In this document: positions 1-10,583 of the stretch, one piece after another | Layout: the number at the start of each line of letters is the position of its first letter | Numbering within the stretch: the stretch's first letter is position 1 | NCBI GenBank assembly: GCA_021292165.1 | Contig: CM037885.1 | Span: 6,691,042 to 6,755,041 of the forward strand | Direction: 5' to 3' | DNA from: Shinisaurus crocodilurus | Lineage: Eukaryota; Chordata; Lepidosauria; Squamata; Shinisauridae | DNA: 64,000 nt | The notes under the pieces: model-generated | Seen by the model: only the letters and a program-made list of their open reading frames with translations | What the model was told of the DNA's origin: nothing | The model's database searches: none | Program-made: the position numbers and the translations under genes

Positions 1-910
1 GGGAGAGAGAGAGGAGAATGGAGGCGAAAGATGTAAGAGAGGGTCTGTGAATAAAGAAACAACGGGCGTTTCCGTCCAAGACCTGCCTTCTGTGCCCTCC
101 TTATCAAGAACAAGATGACAAATCCTATTCGGCATTCACATCCCATTTCACACGCTCTAGGGCTGAGCCCGTTGCGTTTGGGGCCGGCCGTGCGGGCAGA
201 GAATTCTGGCCCAAATGAATTTCACCTGGTGCAATTAATACTGGGGTCTCCCCAGGGCCCGTGTTGGGGGCTCCAGCAGGCCGATCTTCCACCGGGGGGG
301 GGGGAGGAATGCCTGTTTGTGTGTGCAGCACGCAGGCACCATAGCCTCTCTGCCCTTCCCGGACCTGCCCCCCCAGCTATCCACCCTCCCTCCCTCCACC
401 CTGTTAGAGGTCACCTTTAAAATATATTGAAAAACCAAAACGCCCAGCCCCGTGGGGTGCCGTGATCCTGCAAGCCAAGGCGCCAGGCAGCTTTGCCACA
501 CGCCCAGTCCACGGTGTCAGACACAGCCAGCTGTCCTCCGGCAGATTAATGTCACTCACTTGTTAGGCCCCAATGGAGTGAATAATTTCCTTTCTTCTTT
601 TATTGCTGTCTCCGGAGTGGGTTCTCCCCCCCCTTCAAACTCTCTTCCCCCTCCCCATCTCACCAAGGCTGCTGGGGGGGTGGTGGTGGTGGTGGTGGTG
701 CAACTGGGGCAATTTGCCCCGGGCCCCCATAAAACAAGGATAAACATCAACCTTTATGTGATGAGCCACATTTGCTCATCAGAGCCCCACAGGTGCATGA
801 GTCCTTACAGGGGGCGGCAGCAGGGCCCCCAGTATATCTACCCCAGGCCATATGAGCTCCCTGGGCAGTCCTGCCCATTACTTTCCTTCACCAGGCTGGC
901 GTGTGTGTGT

Positions 911-1453
911 TGTGGTAAGGGCTCAAGTAGCCCTGGGTTCGAGTCTAGCCGATTAGGTCAATCCATCAGCCAAACGCAGGTAAAGAAGTTTAAGAACAAA
1001 GCTTTATTCAATCAGATAATGCAGCTGCCTGTCCCAGCTCCAAACAAAAATGGAGTGAGCCCCGAATACACGCAAGCGTTCTGCTTTTAAGGAATCCAGG
1101 TTTTTATAAGTCACGCATGTGCAGATGCTGCTAAGATCTCAGAACAGTGGAGCTAACGCCTTTTGGCTCTACGCCGGACATGCGCAGTGTATACCAACCA
1201 TGCCGAGATAACATTCCACAGTCCTTTGCAAGCGGGCATGTGCACCGTGTCCCCGAGTAGTGGACACATTTCTGCCTACCCATCATCTGAACTATTCTGC
1301 TTGTCCTGCAGTTTATTGCGCAGGGCGAAAACATCACCTGTGCAGCGTATCAGTGTTCTAAGACACTGTGAGCTCTGCAGCAAACACACTGTGATTTAAC
1401 TAACAAGTTGCTGAGGCAGACTGAAGGTGCAGCCCTGGGTGACTTGTGCCACA
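911..1453 (-). mobile_element. Probable solo LTR of an endogenous retrovirus-like element
   Basis: The interval begins TGTGGTAAGG and ends GTGCCACA, so it has TG...CA ends with short inverted termini, and it is flanked on both sides by GTGTGT. On the minus strand it carries TATAAAAACC (1099-1108) and, about 100 nt downstream, AATAAA (1002-1007), the order expected for U3-R-U5. No gag, pol or env coding sequence is present. The GT-rich flanks make the target duplication less certain. Confidence 0.5.
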
Positions 1454-1632
1454 GTGTGTGTGTCACAATATGGTGGTTTAATGCTGGCTGTATTGCTGTG
1501 GACAGTCTCTTGTCTTGCCTACCGCCGCTTTCCCATCTGCAAAATGGGGGGATCTTAGAGACTATTGGCTTGGCTCAGGTAGGTAGTGCTGGCCCCGGGA
1601 GGCCAGAGTTCAGATCCTAGCTCTGCCTAGGG

Positions 1633-1767
1633 CAGTGTTTCTCAACATTGGGTCCCCAGATGTTTTTGGCCTACAACTCCCAGCATGCCCCAGCCAGCAT
1701 AGCTGGCTGGGGCATGCTGGGAGTTGTAGGCCAAAAACATCTGGGGACCCAAGGTTGAGAAACACTG
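1633..1767. mobile_element. Palindromic hAT-like MITE (family P1)
   Basis: A 135-bp near-perfect inverted repeat starting CAGTGTTTCTCAAC and ending GTTGAGAAACACTG, flanked by the perfect 8-bp duplication GCCTAGGG (1625-1632, 1768-1775). Each arm contains CTACAACTCCCAGCATGC. The 8-bp duplication and CAG...CTG ends fit the hAT superfamily. Confidence 0.85.
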
Positions 1768-1933
1768 GCCTAGGGTTCTGTGGATGGCCTTGGGCAGGTC
1801 ATGTTTCCTTGGACTCACCAGCCAGCTCTCGGGCTTCTAGTTAAAAGGCCGGGTCCTGTAGGATCAGACATTGCTTTGCGTGCCCTGGTGGATGTCTGGG
1901 GCAGTTCAGAGATGAAAAGCAGAGTTAGACCTC

Positions 1934-2165
1934 TATAGACTACTACTAGTAGTAGTAGGCGATCACTCGTGACCGAGTAAGATTGTCTTCCAGGATAAAA
2001 TTACAAAAAGAAAATTATAAAAGGAGGAAATTCTAAAAAAATTGTGTAGACTCTAGCGATGGGTCCGTAAGTGACTGTGGAGGCCAATTCTAGATCCACA
2101 CAGCTTCCCACAGTGAGGACACAGGTGGTTACCCGATGGAAGATGGTCCTGTGAAGGATTCATTT
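1934..2165 (-). mobile_element. LINE 3' end with zinc-finger C-terminus, minus copy
   Basis: The minus strand encodes the end of a LINE ORF with a CPHCGKLCGSRIGLHSHLRTHR finger remnant and then the 3' end, with TAG/TAC triplets at 1940-1958. It matches, in reverse, the plus copy at 20028-20686. Confidence 0.6.
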
Positions 2166-2566
2166 GATGTGCTTTTCGCCAGCAACGTCCCCCTCCTGTC
2201 TCCTTTTGAATCTTCGAGCCGCAACACGACCCAAACAAGCTATAACCTTCCCCCTCCTGTCTTTCTCTCTCTCATTCTGCAGAAAAGTGCAGGTAACCCT
2301 GTTGCCCTCTGCACTGCCGGATCCCACACGTGTACGAACAGATCCAGGCAATGCCGGCAGAAAGAACGCTTCTCGTAAAAGCACGGGGGATGTTCAAACA
2401 GAGACAAAGGGTCTGGCTGAGTTGGCAAGGCTGGGAGCTGTTCCCCCACCTGGAACGGCGGCAATAGGGGACAACCTGTGCATGCAGTGACAGGGCAAAA
2501 GCAAGGTAGGTTGCTTCTTTTGCTAAATGAAAGGGTAACGAGACGTTTTTTCGAGAACTGGGAATT

Positions 2567-2568
2567 AA

Positions 2569-2600
<32 letters not shown>
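2567..2600. repeat. (GT)n microsatellite
   Basis: About 16 uninterrupted GT units. Confidence 0.95.
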
Positions 2601-2603
<3 letters not shown>

Positions 2604-2760
2604 ATTCTTTGCTTATGGTGACATGGACTATCCTGCTAATTCTAAATTAAAGGAGAATTTTCCAGAAAAAGTCTAGAGTCCCCTGGAAAAGAATCAGTGC
2701 TATACAACATTCTGAACAGAACTTCGGTTCCATTTGGAAAGTAGACCTTAGAGTACAAGC

Positions 2761-2930
2761 GGGGACCATGGCCCAGTGGTAGTGCACCCCCACTTCGCAT
2801 GCAAAAGGCCCCAGGTTCGAATCCAGCATCTCCAGTAGGGCTGGGGAAAACTCCTGCCTGAAACCCTGGAGAGCTGCTGCCTCCTGACTCAGTATAAAGC
2901 AGCTGCCGGTGTTCCTAATTAAGGGATCCC
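2761..2930 (+). mobile_element. tRNA-headed SINE
   Basis: The head has an A-box-like GGCCCAGTGGTAGTGC and a B-box-like GGTTCGAATCC. The body CCTGAAACCCTGGAGAGC and a decayed ACTCAGTATAAAGCAGC end match the copy at 10584-10790. Confidence 0.75.
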
Positions 2931-3045
2931 TCGGCTGTGCCCTTGGAGTGTCGGGCCTACAAGTCCCTGTTCCCTCCTCCGAGAATCTGTGGATATACAT
3001 TTGTGGACAGAATGCCCATTTTCTCATGACTGCAGGAGGTGCAGG

Positions 3046-3120
3046 GTGGCCTTCCCAAACCTGGTGCCCTCCAGATATGTAGTCCAACACATCTGGAGGG
3101 CGCCAGTTTGGGGAAGCCCG
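3046..3120. repeat. Short palindromic repeat related to the CTCCAGATGT foldback family
   Basis: CTTCCCAAACCTGG...CCAGTTTGGGGAAG arms flank CCTCCAGATATGTAGT and CAACACATCTGGAGG. It is an old relative of the families at 54413 and 56229. Confidence 0.55.
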
Positions 3121-3609
3121 GGTTATGGGATTGATAATCCCAGCATTCAGTGGCAATTTAGAGGGAAAGCAGGACAAATAATTTCCGGAAAGAGTGTTGT
3201 GGCATACGAGCGGCAGAGGGGAGCGGGCAATAGTGCCAAAGGTTCGAGTGGGAGCAGACTCGGCAGGAATTATCAGAGGTCTCGGTTTCCAGACAGGTAG
3301 TCATGCTAGCCTGTTGCAGCCAGAACAACAGAGTGTCTCTTGTGGCAACGTAAAGACTAATGCATTTAGGGAGCGATCCTATGGTGCCTAGACATTGTCT
3401 GAGGAGCCGTAGGATTTTTCGGATTCCCCGATCTGAGGTCAGAGGCTGTACTCTGACCTCAGACCTGGAGACTTGGCGCTCCAAACCCCTCCTCCACCTC
3501 CTTGCAGCCCACAGGGAAAGAACCACACGGGCTGCTCTCTGAGGTTGGGAAAGTGACCTTGGAGAGGGGTTGAAAGGGGAGGGGGCTGGAAAGGCCAGGT
3601 TGTTGTTAT

Positions 3610-3740
3610 TTCATTTCATTTCATTTCTATATCGCTCCATAGCCAAAGCTCTCTGGGTGGTTCACAACAATTCATACAATAAAAATCCACATAAATACAA
3701 ACAAGAAAACATACAATGTAGTTAAAAAGTTATCCTGAAG
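3610..3740 (-). mobile_element. L2-type LINE 3' tail, minus
   Basis: Reverse complement of the L2-like 3' end (ATATCGCTCCATAGCCAAAG followed by CTCTCTGGGTGGTTCACAAC). Confidence 0.7.
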
Positions 3741-3904
3741 CTGCTCCAGCCTCCTTCCTTTCCCCTCCCCTCCAAGATGCTCCGGCTAGATGGCCAAAAA
3801 TGTCTGTCTAATGAAAACGCAGAGTGGGAGGCGCCGCAGAAGCGAAGATTATAAATATGATTATAAACAAAAATATGTAACATGTTCAAAATGGAGAAGA
3901 GGAG

Positions 3905-3990
3905 GAGGAAGAGGAGGATTAGTATGTAAGCCGCCTTGGGTTCCTTGAAGGAAAAAAGGCAGGGTATAAATATAATAAATAAATAAATCA
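3905..3990 (+). mobile_element. CORE-SINE/L2 3' end, partial
   Basis: Contains AAGCCGCCTTGGGTTCCTTG and the tail GGGTATAAATATAATAAATA. Confidence 0.65.
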
Positions 3991-4012
3991 GCCTCTGTAC
4001 CTCCTCTGTAGG

Positions 4013-4472
4013 GGAGATATGATCGCACTCTTCCAGTACTTAAAGGGTTGTCACAAAGAGGAGGGCCAGGATCTCTTCTCGATCATCCCAGTTTGCAGGA
4101 CACGGAATCATGGGCTCAAGTTACAGGAACCCAGATTCCTCCTAAACATCAGGAAAAATTTCCTGACTGTTAGAGCAATAAGACAATGGAACCTGTTTAA
4201 AATGTATTTTATATCGTGTATTTTAAATGTATTTTATCATGTTGTACATCGCCCAGAGTGGCCGGTTTGCCGGCCAGATGGGCGATTCAGAAATTTAAAA
4301 TAAAATAAACTACCTAGGGAGGAGGTGGTGGGCTCTCCCACTCTGGAGGCATTCAAGGTGCAGCTGGACGGCCATCTGTCAGGGATGCTTTGACCTGGAT
4401 TCCTGCACTGAGCGGGGGGTTGGACTAGATGGCCTCGTAGGCCCCTTCCGACTCTACTTTTCTATGATTCTA
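4013..4472 (+). mobile_element. CR1 LINE 3' end, interrupted by an L2 tail
   Basis: Encodes the CR1 ORF2 C-terminal segment (LFQYLKGCHKEEGQDLFSII, then LRNFLTVRAIRQWN-like residues) and ends with the CR1 3' UTR and the TCTATGATTCTA terminal motif. About 115 bp of L2-like tail (4195-4310, with CATCGCCCAGAGTGGCCGG) splits the coding part between QWN and the following LPREV-equivalent. It is 5'-truncated and dead. The same family in minus orientation lies at 63131-64000. Confidence 0.85.
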
Positions 4473-6004
4473 CCAGAGGACTGGAGAATGGCCAATGTAA
4501 CACCAATTTTTAAAAAGGGATCCATGGGGATCCGGGAAATTACAGGCCGGTTAGCTTAACTTCTGTTCCAGGTAAATTGGTTGAAAACGTTATTAAACAT
4601 AAAATTAGTAGAACATATAGAAGGACAAGCCCTGCTGAGAAAGATTCAACATGGCTTCTGCAAAGGTAAGTCCTGTCTCTCTAACCTTTTAGAGTTCTTT
4701 GAGAGTGTCAATAAACATGTGGAGAGGGGTGATCTGGCAGACATTGTTTACTTGGGCTTCCAAAAGGCTTTTGACAAAGTCCCTCACCAAAGACTCCTCA
4801 GCAAACTTAGCAGTCATGGAATAAGAGGGGAGGTCTTATGGATCACTAACTGGTTAAAGAACAGAAAACATAGAGTAGGAATCAATGGTAAATTCTCCCA
4901 ATGGAGGGATGTAGACAGTGGGGTCCCACAGGTATCTGTATTGGGACCGATGCTTTTCAACTTATTCATTAATGATCTGGAATTAGGAGTGAGCAGTGAG
5001 GTGGCCAAGTTTGCTGATGACACCAAATTATTTAGGGTGGTTAAAACAAAGAAGGATTGTGAGGTGCTCCGAAAGGATCTCTCCGAACTGGGAGAATAGG
5101 CATCAAAATGGCAAATGCGGTTCAGGGTAGGCAAGTGTAAAGTGATGCACATTGGGGCAAAAAATCCCAACTTCAAGTATAAACTGATGGGATTTGAGTT
5201 AGCAGTGACTGACCAAGAAAGAGATCTTGGGGTTGTGGTGGTACAGCCCGATGAAAATGTCGACCCAGTGTGCAGTCTGCTGTGGAAAAGGCAAACTCCA
5301 TGTTAGGCAAAATTAGGAAAGGAATTGAAAATAAAAATGCTAATCTCATACTCCCCTTATGCAAAAATCTATAGTGCGACCGCACTTAGAATACTGTGTA
5401 CAGTTCTGGTCACTGCACCTAAAAGAAGGACATTGTAGAGTTGGAAAAAGGGCAGAAAGGGGCAGCTAAAATGATCAAGGGGCTGGAGCAACTCCCATAT
5501 GAAGAAAGGTTACAACAGCTGGGACTGTTTAGCTTAGAAAAAAGGCAAGTAACGGGAGACATGATAAAGGTGTACAAAATCATGCGTGGTATGGAGAAAA
5601 TGGATAGGGAGACATTTTGCTCCCTCTCTCATCATACTAGATCCCATGAAGCTGATTGCTGGGAGATTCAGGACGGATAAAAGGAAGGACTTCTTCACAC
5701 AGCACATTATTCAACTATGGAATTCACTTCCACAAGATGTAGTGATGGTCACCAATTTGGAGGACTTTAAAAGGGGATTGGGAAAATTGATGGAAGAGAA
5801 GGCCATCAATGGCTATTAGTCCTGATTGTTTATATGCTGTCTCTGGTATCACAGGCATTATGCCTATGCACAGCAGTTGCTGGGGAACATGGGCAAGAGG
5901 GTGCTCCTTGTAGGATCCCGTGGGCAGCTGCCTGGCCACTGTGTGAACAGACGGCTGGACTAGATGGACCTTTGGTCTGATCCAGCAGGGCCCTTCTTAT
6001 GTTA
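4473..6004 (+). mobile_element. CR1/L3-like LINE ORF2 remnant (reverse transcriptase)
   Basis: A decayed, 5'-truncated non-LTR retrotransposon. Reverse-transcriptase motifs read in order: LVEHIEGQALLRKIQHGF, DIVYLGFQKAFDKVPHQRLL (4734-4793), SGVPQVSVLGPMLFNLFIND and KFADDTK. The first catalytic aspartate of motif A is replaced by glycine (GGC at 4755-4757). The conserved Gly of PQGSVLGP is Val. A TGG-to-TAG type change stops the frame at 5097-5099. The C-terminal part continues in other frames (GKCKVMHIGAKNPNFKYKLM, MIKGLEQLPYEERLQQLGLF, LWNSLPQDVV). It ends with the TGGACTAGATGGACC and CTTATGTT tail near 6004. It is not a host gene. Confidence 0.85.
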
Positions 6005-6194
6005 GGTTGCCTCTACTGCTCCTCCCACTCTGCACTGGATGCGCATAAGCCTCGGAGTTCGGGGGCTTACACTCATCTCCATAGGATTGCGCCCTTATTT
6101 TGGCATAAGCTTTCGTGGACACTGTGTCCACTTCATCAGATGCATGAAGTGCTCGCCTCAAAGTAGCCTCAGATATCGAGTATGTGATATCTCA

Positions 6195-6357
6195 GCAGGG
6201 CTTGTCCTTCTATATGTTCTACTAATTTTATGTTTAATAACGTTTTCAACCAATTTACCTGGAACAGAAGTTAAGCTAACCGGCCTGTAATTTCCCGGAT
6301 CCCGATGGATCCCTTTTTAAAAATTGGTGTTACATTGGCCATTCTCCAGTCCTCTGG
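6195..6357 (-). mobile_element. Second CR1/L3-like LINE fragment, inverted relative to 4473
   Basis: Reverse complement of roughly 4473-4640 with few differences. With that copy it forms an inverted repeat separated by about 1.5 kb. A (TC)n run follows. Confidence 0.8.
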
Positions 6358-6372
6358 GTAGTGTTGAGCTCC

Positions 6373-6403
6373 AGCATCTCTCTCTCTCTCTCTCTCTCTC
6401 TCT
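6373..6403. repeat. (TC)n microsatellite
   Basis: About 13 TC units directly next to the hAT-like element at 6408. Confidence 0.9.
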
Positions 6404-6407
6404 AAAC

Positions 6408-7328
6408 CAGAGGTCCCCAACCTTTTTGGGACCAGGGACCGGGTCCGTGGAATAAATTTTTCCACGGACCGTGGGGGCGGGTCGCCCACCGCTCACCTGC
6501 TGTGCGTCCCGGGCAGCAGCACCGCAGAACCAGGACGTGGCGTGACGGGACACCCGTCGCGTCACTTCCGGCTTTACTAAAATGCTCATCAGAGAGGCAA
6601 GGAGAGGGACGAATAATCCTGAGGAATAATTGAGAATAATTATTATTGAGAATAATTTTTTATTGAGGTGAGCCATTCTTGGAAGAGAATAATTGTTAGA
6701 AATGCAAGATTAAAAACAAACAAACAACCAAACTTTAAAGAAAGTGAATGAATGTTCCTTTGATCTAATGCAGCAGGGTGGAGGCATGTATCTTTCTCCC
6801 TGCTAGGAGAAAAGCAGCTGACTCTGGATTTAGAGCAGATAAACAACAAAAAGAGAACTCTATAGCTAGTTCTCTGCCTCTGATTTCAACCTCCTGTTTT
6901 GTTTTTAAAGGAAGGATCACAGAACTGCCCTTCAGTTTATTATTTTGCCCCAGATATTCTACAGAATATTCCAGCTTTCAGACAAAATTCTGCTGAGGCC
7001 AAAATACTGAAATAATGGGCGGCACTTTTTTTGTCTCTTAGTTGCAGTGATCTCAAGCCTCCTCTACCCACCCCCTTCCCTAGAACGGAAGTTGCTGAGC
7101 CTAGATTGCAAGCGAGAAAAATCATTTGTGGCGCGTCCTGGCTCTTGGGGTGCTCGCAAGCTCCGGCGAGCACCCCCGCCACCTCCGCCGCTGCTCGTCC
7201 CTCTCCTTGCCTCTCCGATGAGCACTTTAGTAAAGTCAGGGCTGTGCAGCGGCCGGGCGCCGCGCGGCCCGATTCTTAAGAGGCCACGGACCGGGACCGG
7301 TCCGTGGCCCGGGGGTTGGGAACCCCTG
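6408..7328. mobile_element. Non-autonomous hAT-like transposon, 921 bp
   Basis: Ends are CAGAGGTCCCCAACCTTTTT and GGGGGTTGGGAACCCCTG. A perfect 8-bp duplication CTCTAAAC flanks it at 6400-6407 and 7329-7336. GGACCGG/CCGGTCC subterminal repeats recur at both ends. No transposase frame is seen. Confidence 0.9.
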
Positions 7329-7436
7329 CTCTAAACTAAACATAGGATAATAATGATGGCCTACTGCACAGGATGAAATATATTGAAAGGAGCTTAGTTG
7401 TATAAATAATAAGTAGGACTACAATATTTAATTGAT

Positions 7437-7686
7437 TATTTATTTATTTAATTTATTTATTATATTTATACCCCACCTTTTTTCCTGCGAGGAGCCCAAG
7501 GCGGCTTACATAATACTCCTCCTCCTCTCCATTTTATCCTCACAACAACCCTGTGAGGTAGGTTAGGCTGAGAGTCAGTGACTGGCCCAAAGTCACCCAG
7601 TGAGCTTCGTGGCTGAGCGGGGAATGGAACCTGGATCTCCCGAGTCCCAGTCCAACACTCTCACCGCTACGCCACACTGGCCCACA
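7437..7686 (-). mobile_element. MIR-like CORE-SINE with L2 tail, minus, near full length
   Basis: Minus-strand order: tRNA-like head (GCCAGTGTGGCGTAGCGGTG), CORE region (GTGACTTTGGGCCAGTCACT then TGTGAGGATAAAATGG), L2-type end (AAGCCGCCTTGGGCTCCTCG) and a TATAAATATAATAAAT tail. Confidence 0.85.
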
Positions 7687-8717
7687 GATTAATCTGTTAA
7701 AAAATCACCGACTAAAAAGGTGCCCCAGTTAAGATATCTCTCTCTCTCTCTCTGTTACTTTTAATACAAATGCTAAGAAACTACAGATGGGAAGCACCAT
7801 CTTAGAAGAGGCATTTCCCCACCCCCCTTCTCTCTTGCACAGGAGGGAATGCCTCTCTTGGTCCCTTCTATGACACACTCTTGCATCATCTACAACCAAA
7901 GGAAGTTTGTTTTTGCCTAAGAGGAACACTTTTACTCATCTGCAAATTTATGCAAATGGAATCTATTAACAGCCTGAAATGCATATGATTAATTCATTTA
8001 GCTTTCTTGAATTTGAAAGCAGCCCTAATGTTTGGTTAATTTGGGTTAACCCATTTTCCACTTTGGGAGGGGAACAGGATAAGGATGATGCTATCAATTT
8101 ATGGCAGGAATGTTGTCTTTGTGTGGTGGTTGGAAAGCAAGCGGTATTTAATCAGTACTCAATTCAGGAAGGGAAAAAAAGGTGTTTTTCCCTGAACTGG
8201 TAGGAGGCCATTCTTTCCCCCAGTGTTGATTTCACATTGTGAAACTCTCTTACCGTAAGAGACAATGGACTTAGCTTACTTATCAGTGGAGCCCAGTGTC
8301 CCACACATCTCTCTTGATGAGCAGGCCTGGGTAATTAATTAATTACCTGGGGGAAACAAACAATTACTCTACTGCAGGTTGTGGGGAGAGGAGCTTGCTC
8401 TCTTGAGTAGGGGAGGCAAAAAGCATCAATAGTGCACATCTTGTAGGACAACCCACTTTTCCATACTGCCTCAAAGCTGCTGAAAGTGAGTGCAGCAGTG
8501 ATAGGCATGCTAATTTGTAGGTTCAATTGTGAGCCGAGCGCATGGTGAACAGAGCCACACAGCTAGTTTCACTGTGTGTCCAAACTGGGTGCCGATTTGC
8601 TCACCACTGACAATCCATTGGCAACATGGGTGTTCTTTTAAGCCTTCTGCACCAAACTGCTTTCTTTCTTCTGAGCATGACTGCACATGTGCTTTATGCT
8701 GCTTTAAGAATATAGTG

Positions 8718-8853
8718 CAGGGCTCTCCAACCTTGGGTCCCCAGATGTTGCTGCACTACAGCTCCCAGAATCCCTTGCCATTAGCCATGCTGGCTGGGTA
8801 TGCTGGGAGCTGTAGGCCAGCAACATCTGGGGACCCAAGGTTGGAGAGCCCTG
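8718..8853. mobile_element. Palindromic MITE, P1 variant
   Basis: CAGGGCTCTCCAACCTTGGG...CCCAAGGTTGGAGAGCCCTG arms. The arm core reads CTACAGCTCCCAGAATCCC, a diverged form of the P1 core. The flanks share ATATAGTG, but not immediately adjacent on the right. Confidence 0.7.
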
Positions 8854-8883
8854 AGATGATATAGTGCAACTGATTCAAGCAGC

Positions 8884-8960
8884 TACGAGCGCAATCCTAT
8901 GCATGTTTAGACAGAAAAAAAGTCCTACAACTCCCAGCATTCCTCAGCCAGCTATGCAGT
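8884..8960. mobile_element. Left half of palindromic family P2
   Basis: GAGCGCAATCCTATGCATGT then TTTAGACAGAAAAAAAGTCC and TACAACTCCCAGCAT. The right arm is missing. Complete P2 copies lie at 29045 and 58497. Confidence 0.6.
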
Positions 8961-8997
8961 GCGAGTCGAGCCAGCCCATGGACTTCTGTCTGCAAGA

Positions 8998-9418
8998 CGG
9001 ACTGCGATTTGATTTTTTTCCCCCAACCACCAATGGAATTTGTGTAAACTGGCACCCGAAAACCACGTGTTTTAACACAGCTTACTCAATTTGCACTAGA
9101 GCCACATGCTTTTCGGGTGCCGTTTTGCACAAAAATGGTCAGCGACCCAAAAATTTGAAATTTGTGCAAATGCCAATGGAACTTGCAGAAACCAGTGCCC
9201 GAAAACCATGTGGTTTCAACACGACTCGTGCGATTTGCGCAAATTGTGCTAGAGCCACATGCTTTTCGGGTGCCAGTTTTGCAGAACAACGGTCAGCACC
9301 TGAAAAGCACGTGGCTCTAGCACGATTTGCACAAAGTACACAAGTCGCATTAAAGCCACGTGGTTTGCACAAATTCCATTGGCAGTTAAAAAAAAATACA
9401 GAAATCGCTGTCCATCTT
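8998..9418. repeat. Complex inverted/direct repeat built from GCACCCGAAAACCA / TTTTCGGGTGC units
   Basis: The outer arms ACCAATGGAATTTGTGTAAA and TTTGCACAAATTCCATTGG are inverted. Inside are two direct units of about 150 bp (near 9050-9165 and 9200-9310). Each starts (A)CCCGAAAACCA(C/T)GTG and ends GAGCCACATGCTTTTCGGGT, so each is itself partly palindromic. No coding potential is recognised. Confidence 0.65.
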
Positions 9419-9538
9419 ACAGGTGGAAGTCCACGAAAAAAAAACTTGGCCTCCTTCTGATCATCGGACTGGAAGCGGGCAGGAAATTCAGCGAGCTCAA
9501 ACAAGCCAAATTTCCCTGTTTCGGTACATCCCTATAAA

Positions 9539-9571
<33 letters not shown>

Positions 9572-9610
9572 CATACAAACACATACACACACACATATAT
9601 GTAGTATACA
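9539..9610. repeat. (GT)n followed by a CA/TA-rich tract
   Basis: About 14 GT units, then ACACATACACACACACATAT and a short palindrome GTATACAGTATAC. Confidence 0.9.
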
Positions 9611-9628
9611 GTATACTACATATACTGG

Positions 9629-10566
9629 AGGGCCAGTTTGGCGTAGTGGTTAGAGTGCTGGACTGGGACTCAGGAGATCCAGGTTTGTGTCCCCACTTGG
9701 CCATGAAGCTCACTGGGTGACTTTGGTTCAGTCACTGACTTTCAGCCAGGGATGTTGAAGAGTCCTTGGTTTCGAGTCACGAGTCGAGTCACGAGTCTTT
9801 GGACCCGAGTCTCGAGTCCGAGTCCTTGGTCCAAAATGGTGACTCACAAGTCACGAGTCACGAGTCACTCCCAAAGCTGACTCCACGAGTCCCTATTAAA
9901 ATCAATGGGTTTTTTCCCCAACAAAATAAGGCTATTTCAGATGTGTGGCTTAAATAAATTTTAGGCACAAGTGTGCCTTTTTATTTCAAAACTCTGCAAC
10001 TGATTTTGGCAAGAACAGACCAGGCAGACAAACCCAAAATAACCAGGCAGGCAGAGGAGGCAGGGAACCCCAAAGCAGGCAGGCAGAGGCGTTTGTCTTG
10101 GACAATTCAAACTGTGGAACTGGTTAAGAAGAGACCAGGCAGGCAGAGGAGGCTGGGAACCCCAAACCGGCAGGCAGAGGCAGCCAAACCCAAAATGTCT
10201 GAAAGGTTGCATTTTAGGAAAATGATTTTAAAAAATAAACTTGCTGCACTTCCTAAAACCTATCCATGTTGCATTTGAGGAACACGATTTCGGAACACGA
10301 GTCCTTGGTCTCGAGTCCCGAGTCGAGTCCCGAGTCCCATTAAAAATATTGGGACTCGAGTCTGACTCGAGTCAGAGGGGGGACTCAGTCCGACTCACGA
10401 GTCGAGTCCTGGAGTCCGAGTCCCCATCCCTGCTTTCAGCTTAACCCTACCTCACAGGATTGTTGTGAGGATAAAATGGAGAGTAGAATGAAGATTATGT
10501 AAACCTGCTTGGCTTGGGTTCCTTGCAGGGAAAAAATGTGGGGTATGAATATAATTAATTAATAAA
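9629..10566 (+). mobile_element. CORE-SINE split by the GAGTC-rich hAT-like element
   Basis: The head and core occupy 9629-9746 and the 3' part 10433-10566, in the same orientation and order as the copy at 17911. They are separated exactly by the element at 9747-10432, which dates that element as younger than the SINE. Confidence 0.85.
9747..10432. mobile_element. hAT-like non-autonomous element with GAGTC-rich ends, 686 bp
   Basis: It starts CAGGGATGTTGAAGAGTCC and ends GAGTCCCCATCCCTG, flanked by the perfect 8-bp duplication CTTTCAGC (9739-9746, 10433-10440). About 150 bp at each end is packed with CGAGTC, ACGAGTC and GACTC in both orientations. The centre holds loosely repeated GGCAGGCAGAGG units. 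No transposase frame is present. Confidence 0.85.
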
Positions 10567-10583
10567 GAATAAAATATAACACA

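Noticed and set aside
452..1090. Plus-strand open frame of 212 codons
   Set aside because: It crosses a GGT repeat (poly-Val) and a probable LTR, with no recognisable domain.
4581..5099. Open frame of 172 codons with reverse-transcriptase motifs as a host gene
   Set aside because: It is an LINE ORF2 remnant with a lost catalytic aspartate and a stop, sitting among other LINE sequence.
9766..10430. GAGTC repeats as a satellite or CRISPR-like array
   Set aside because: They lie only near the two ends of an element with perfect 8-bp target duplications, without regular spacers.
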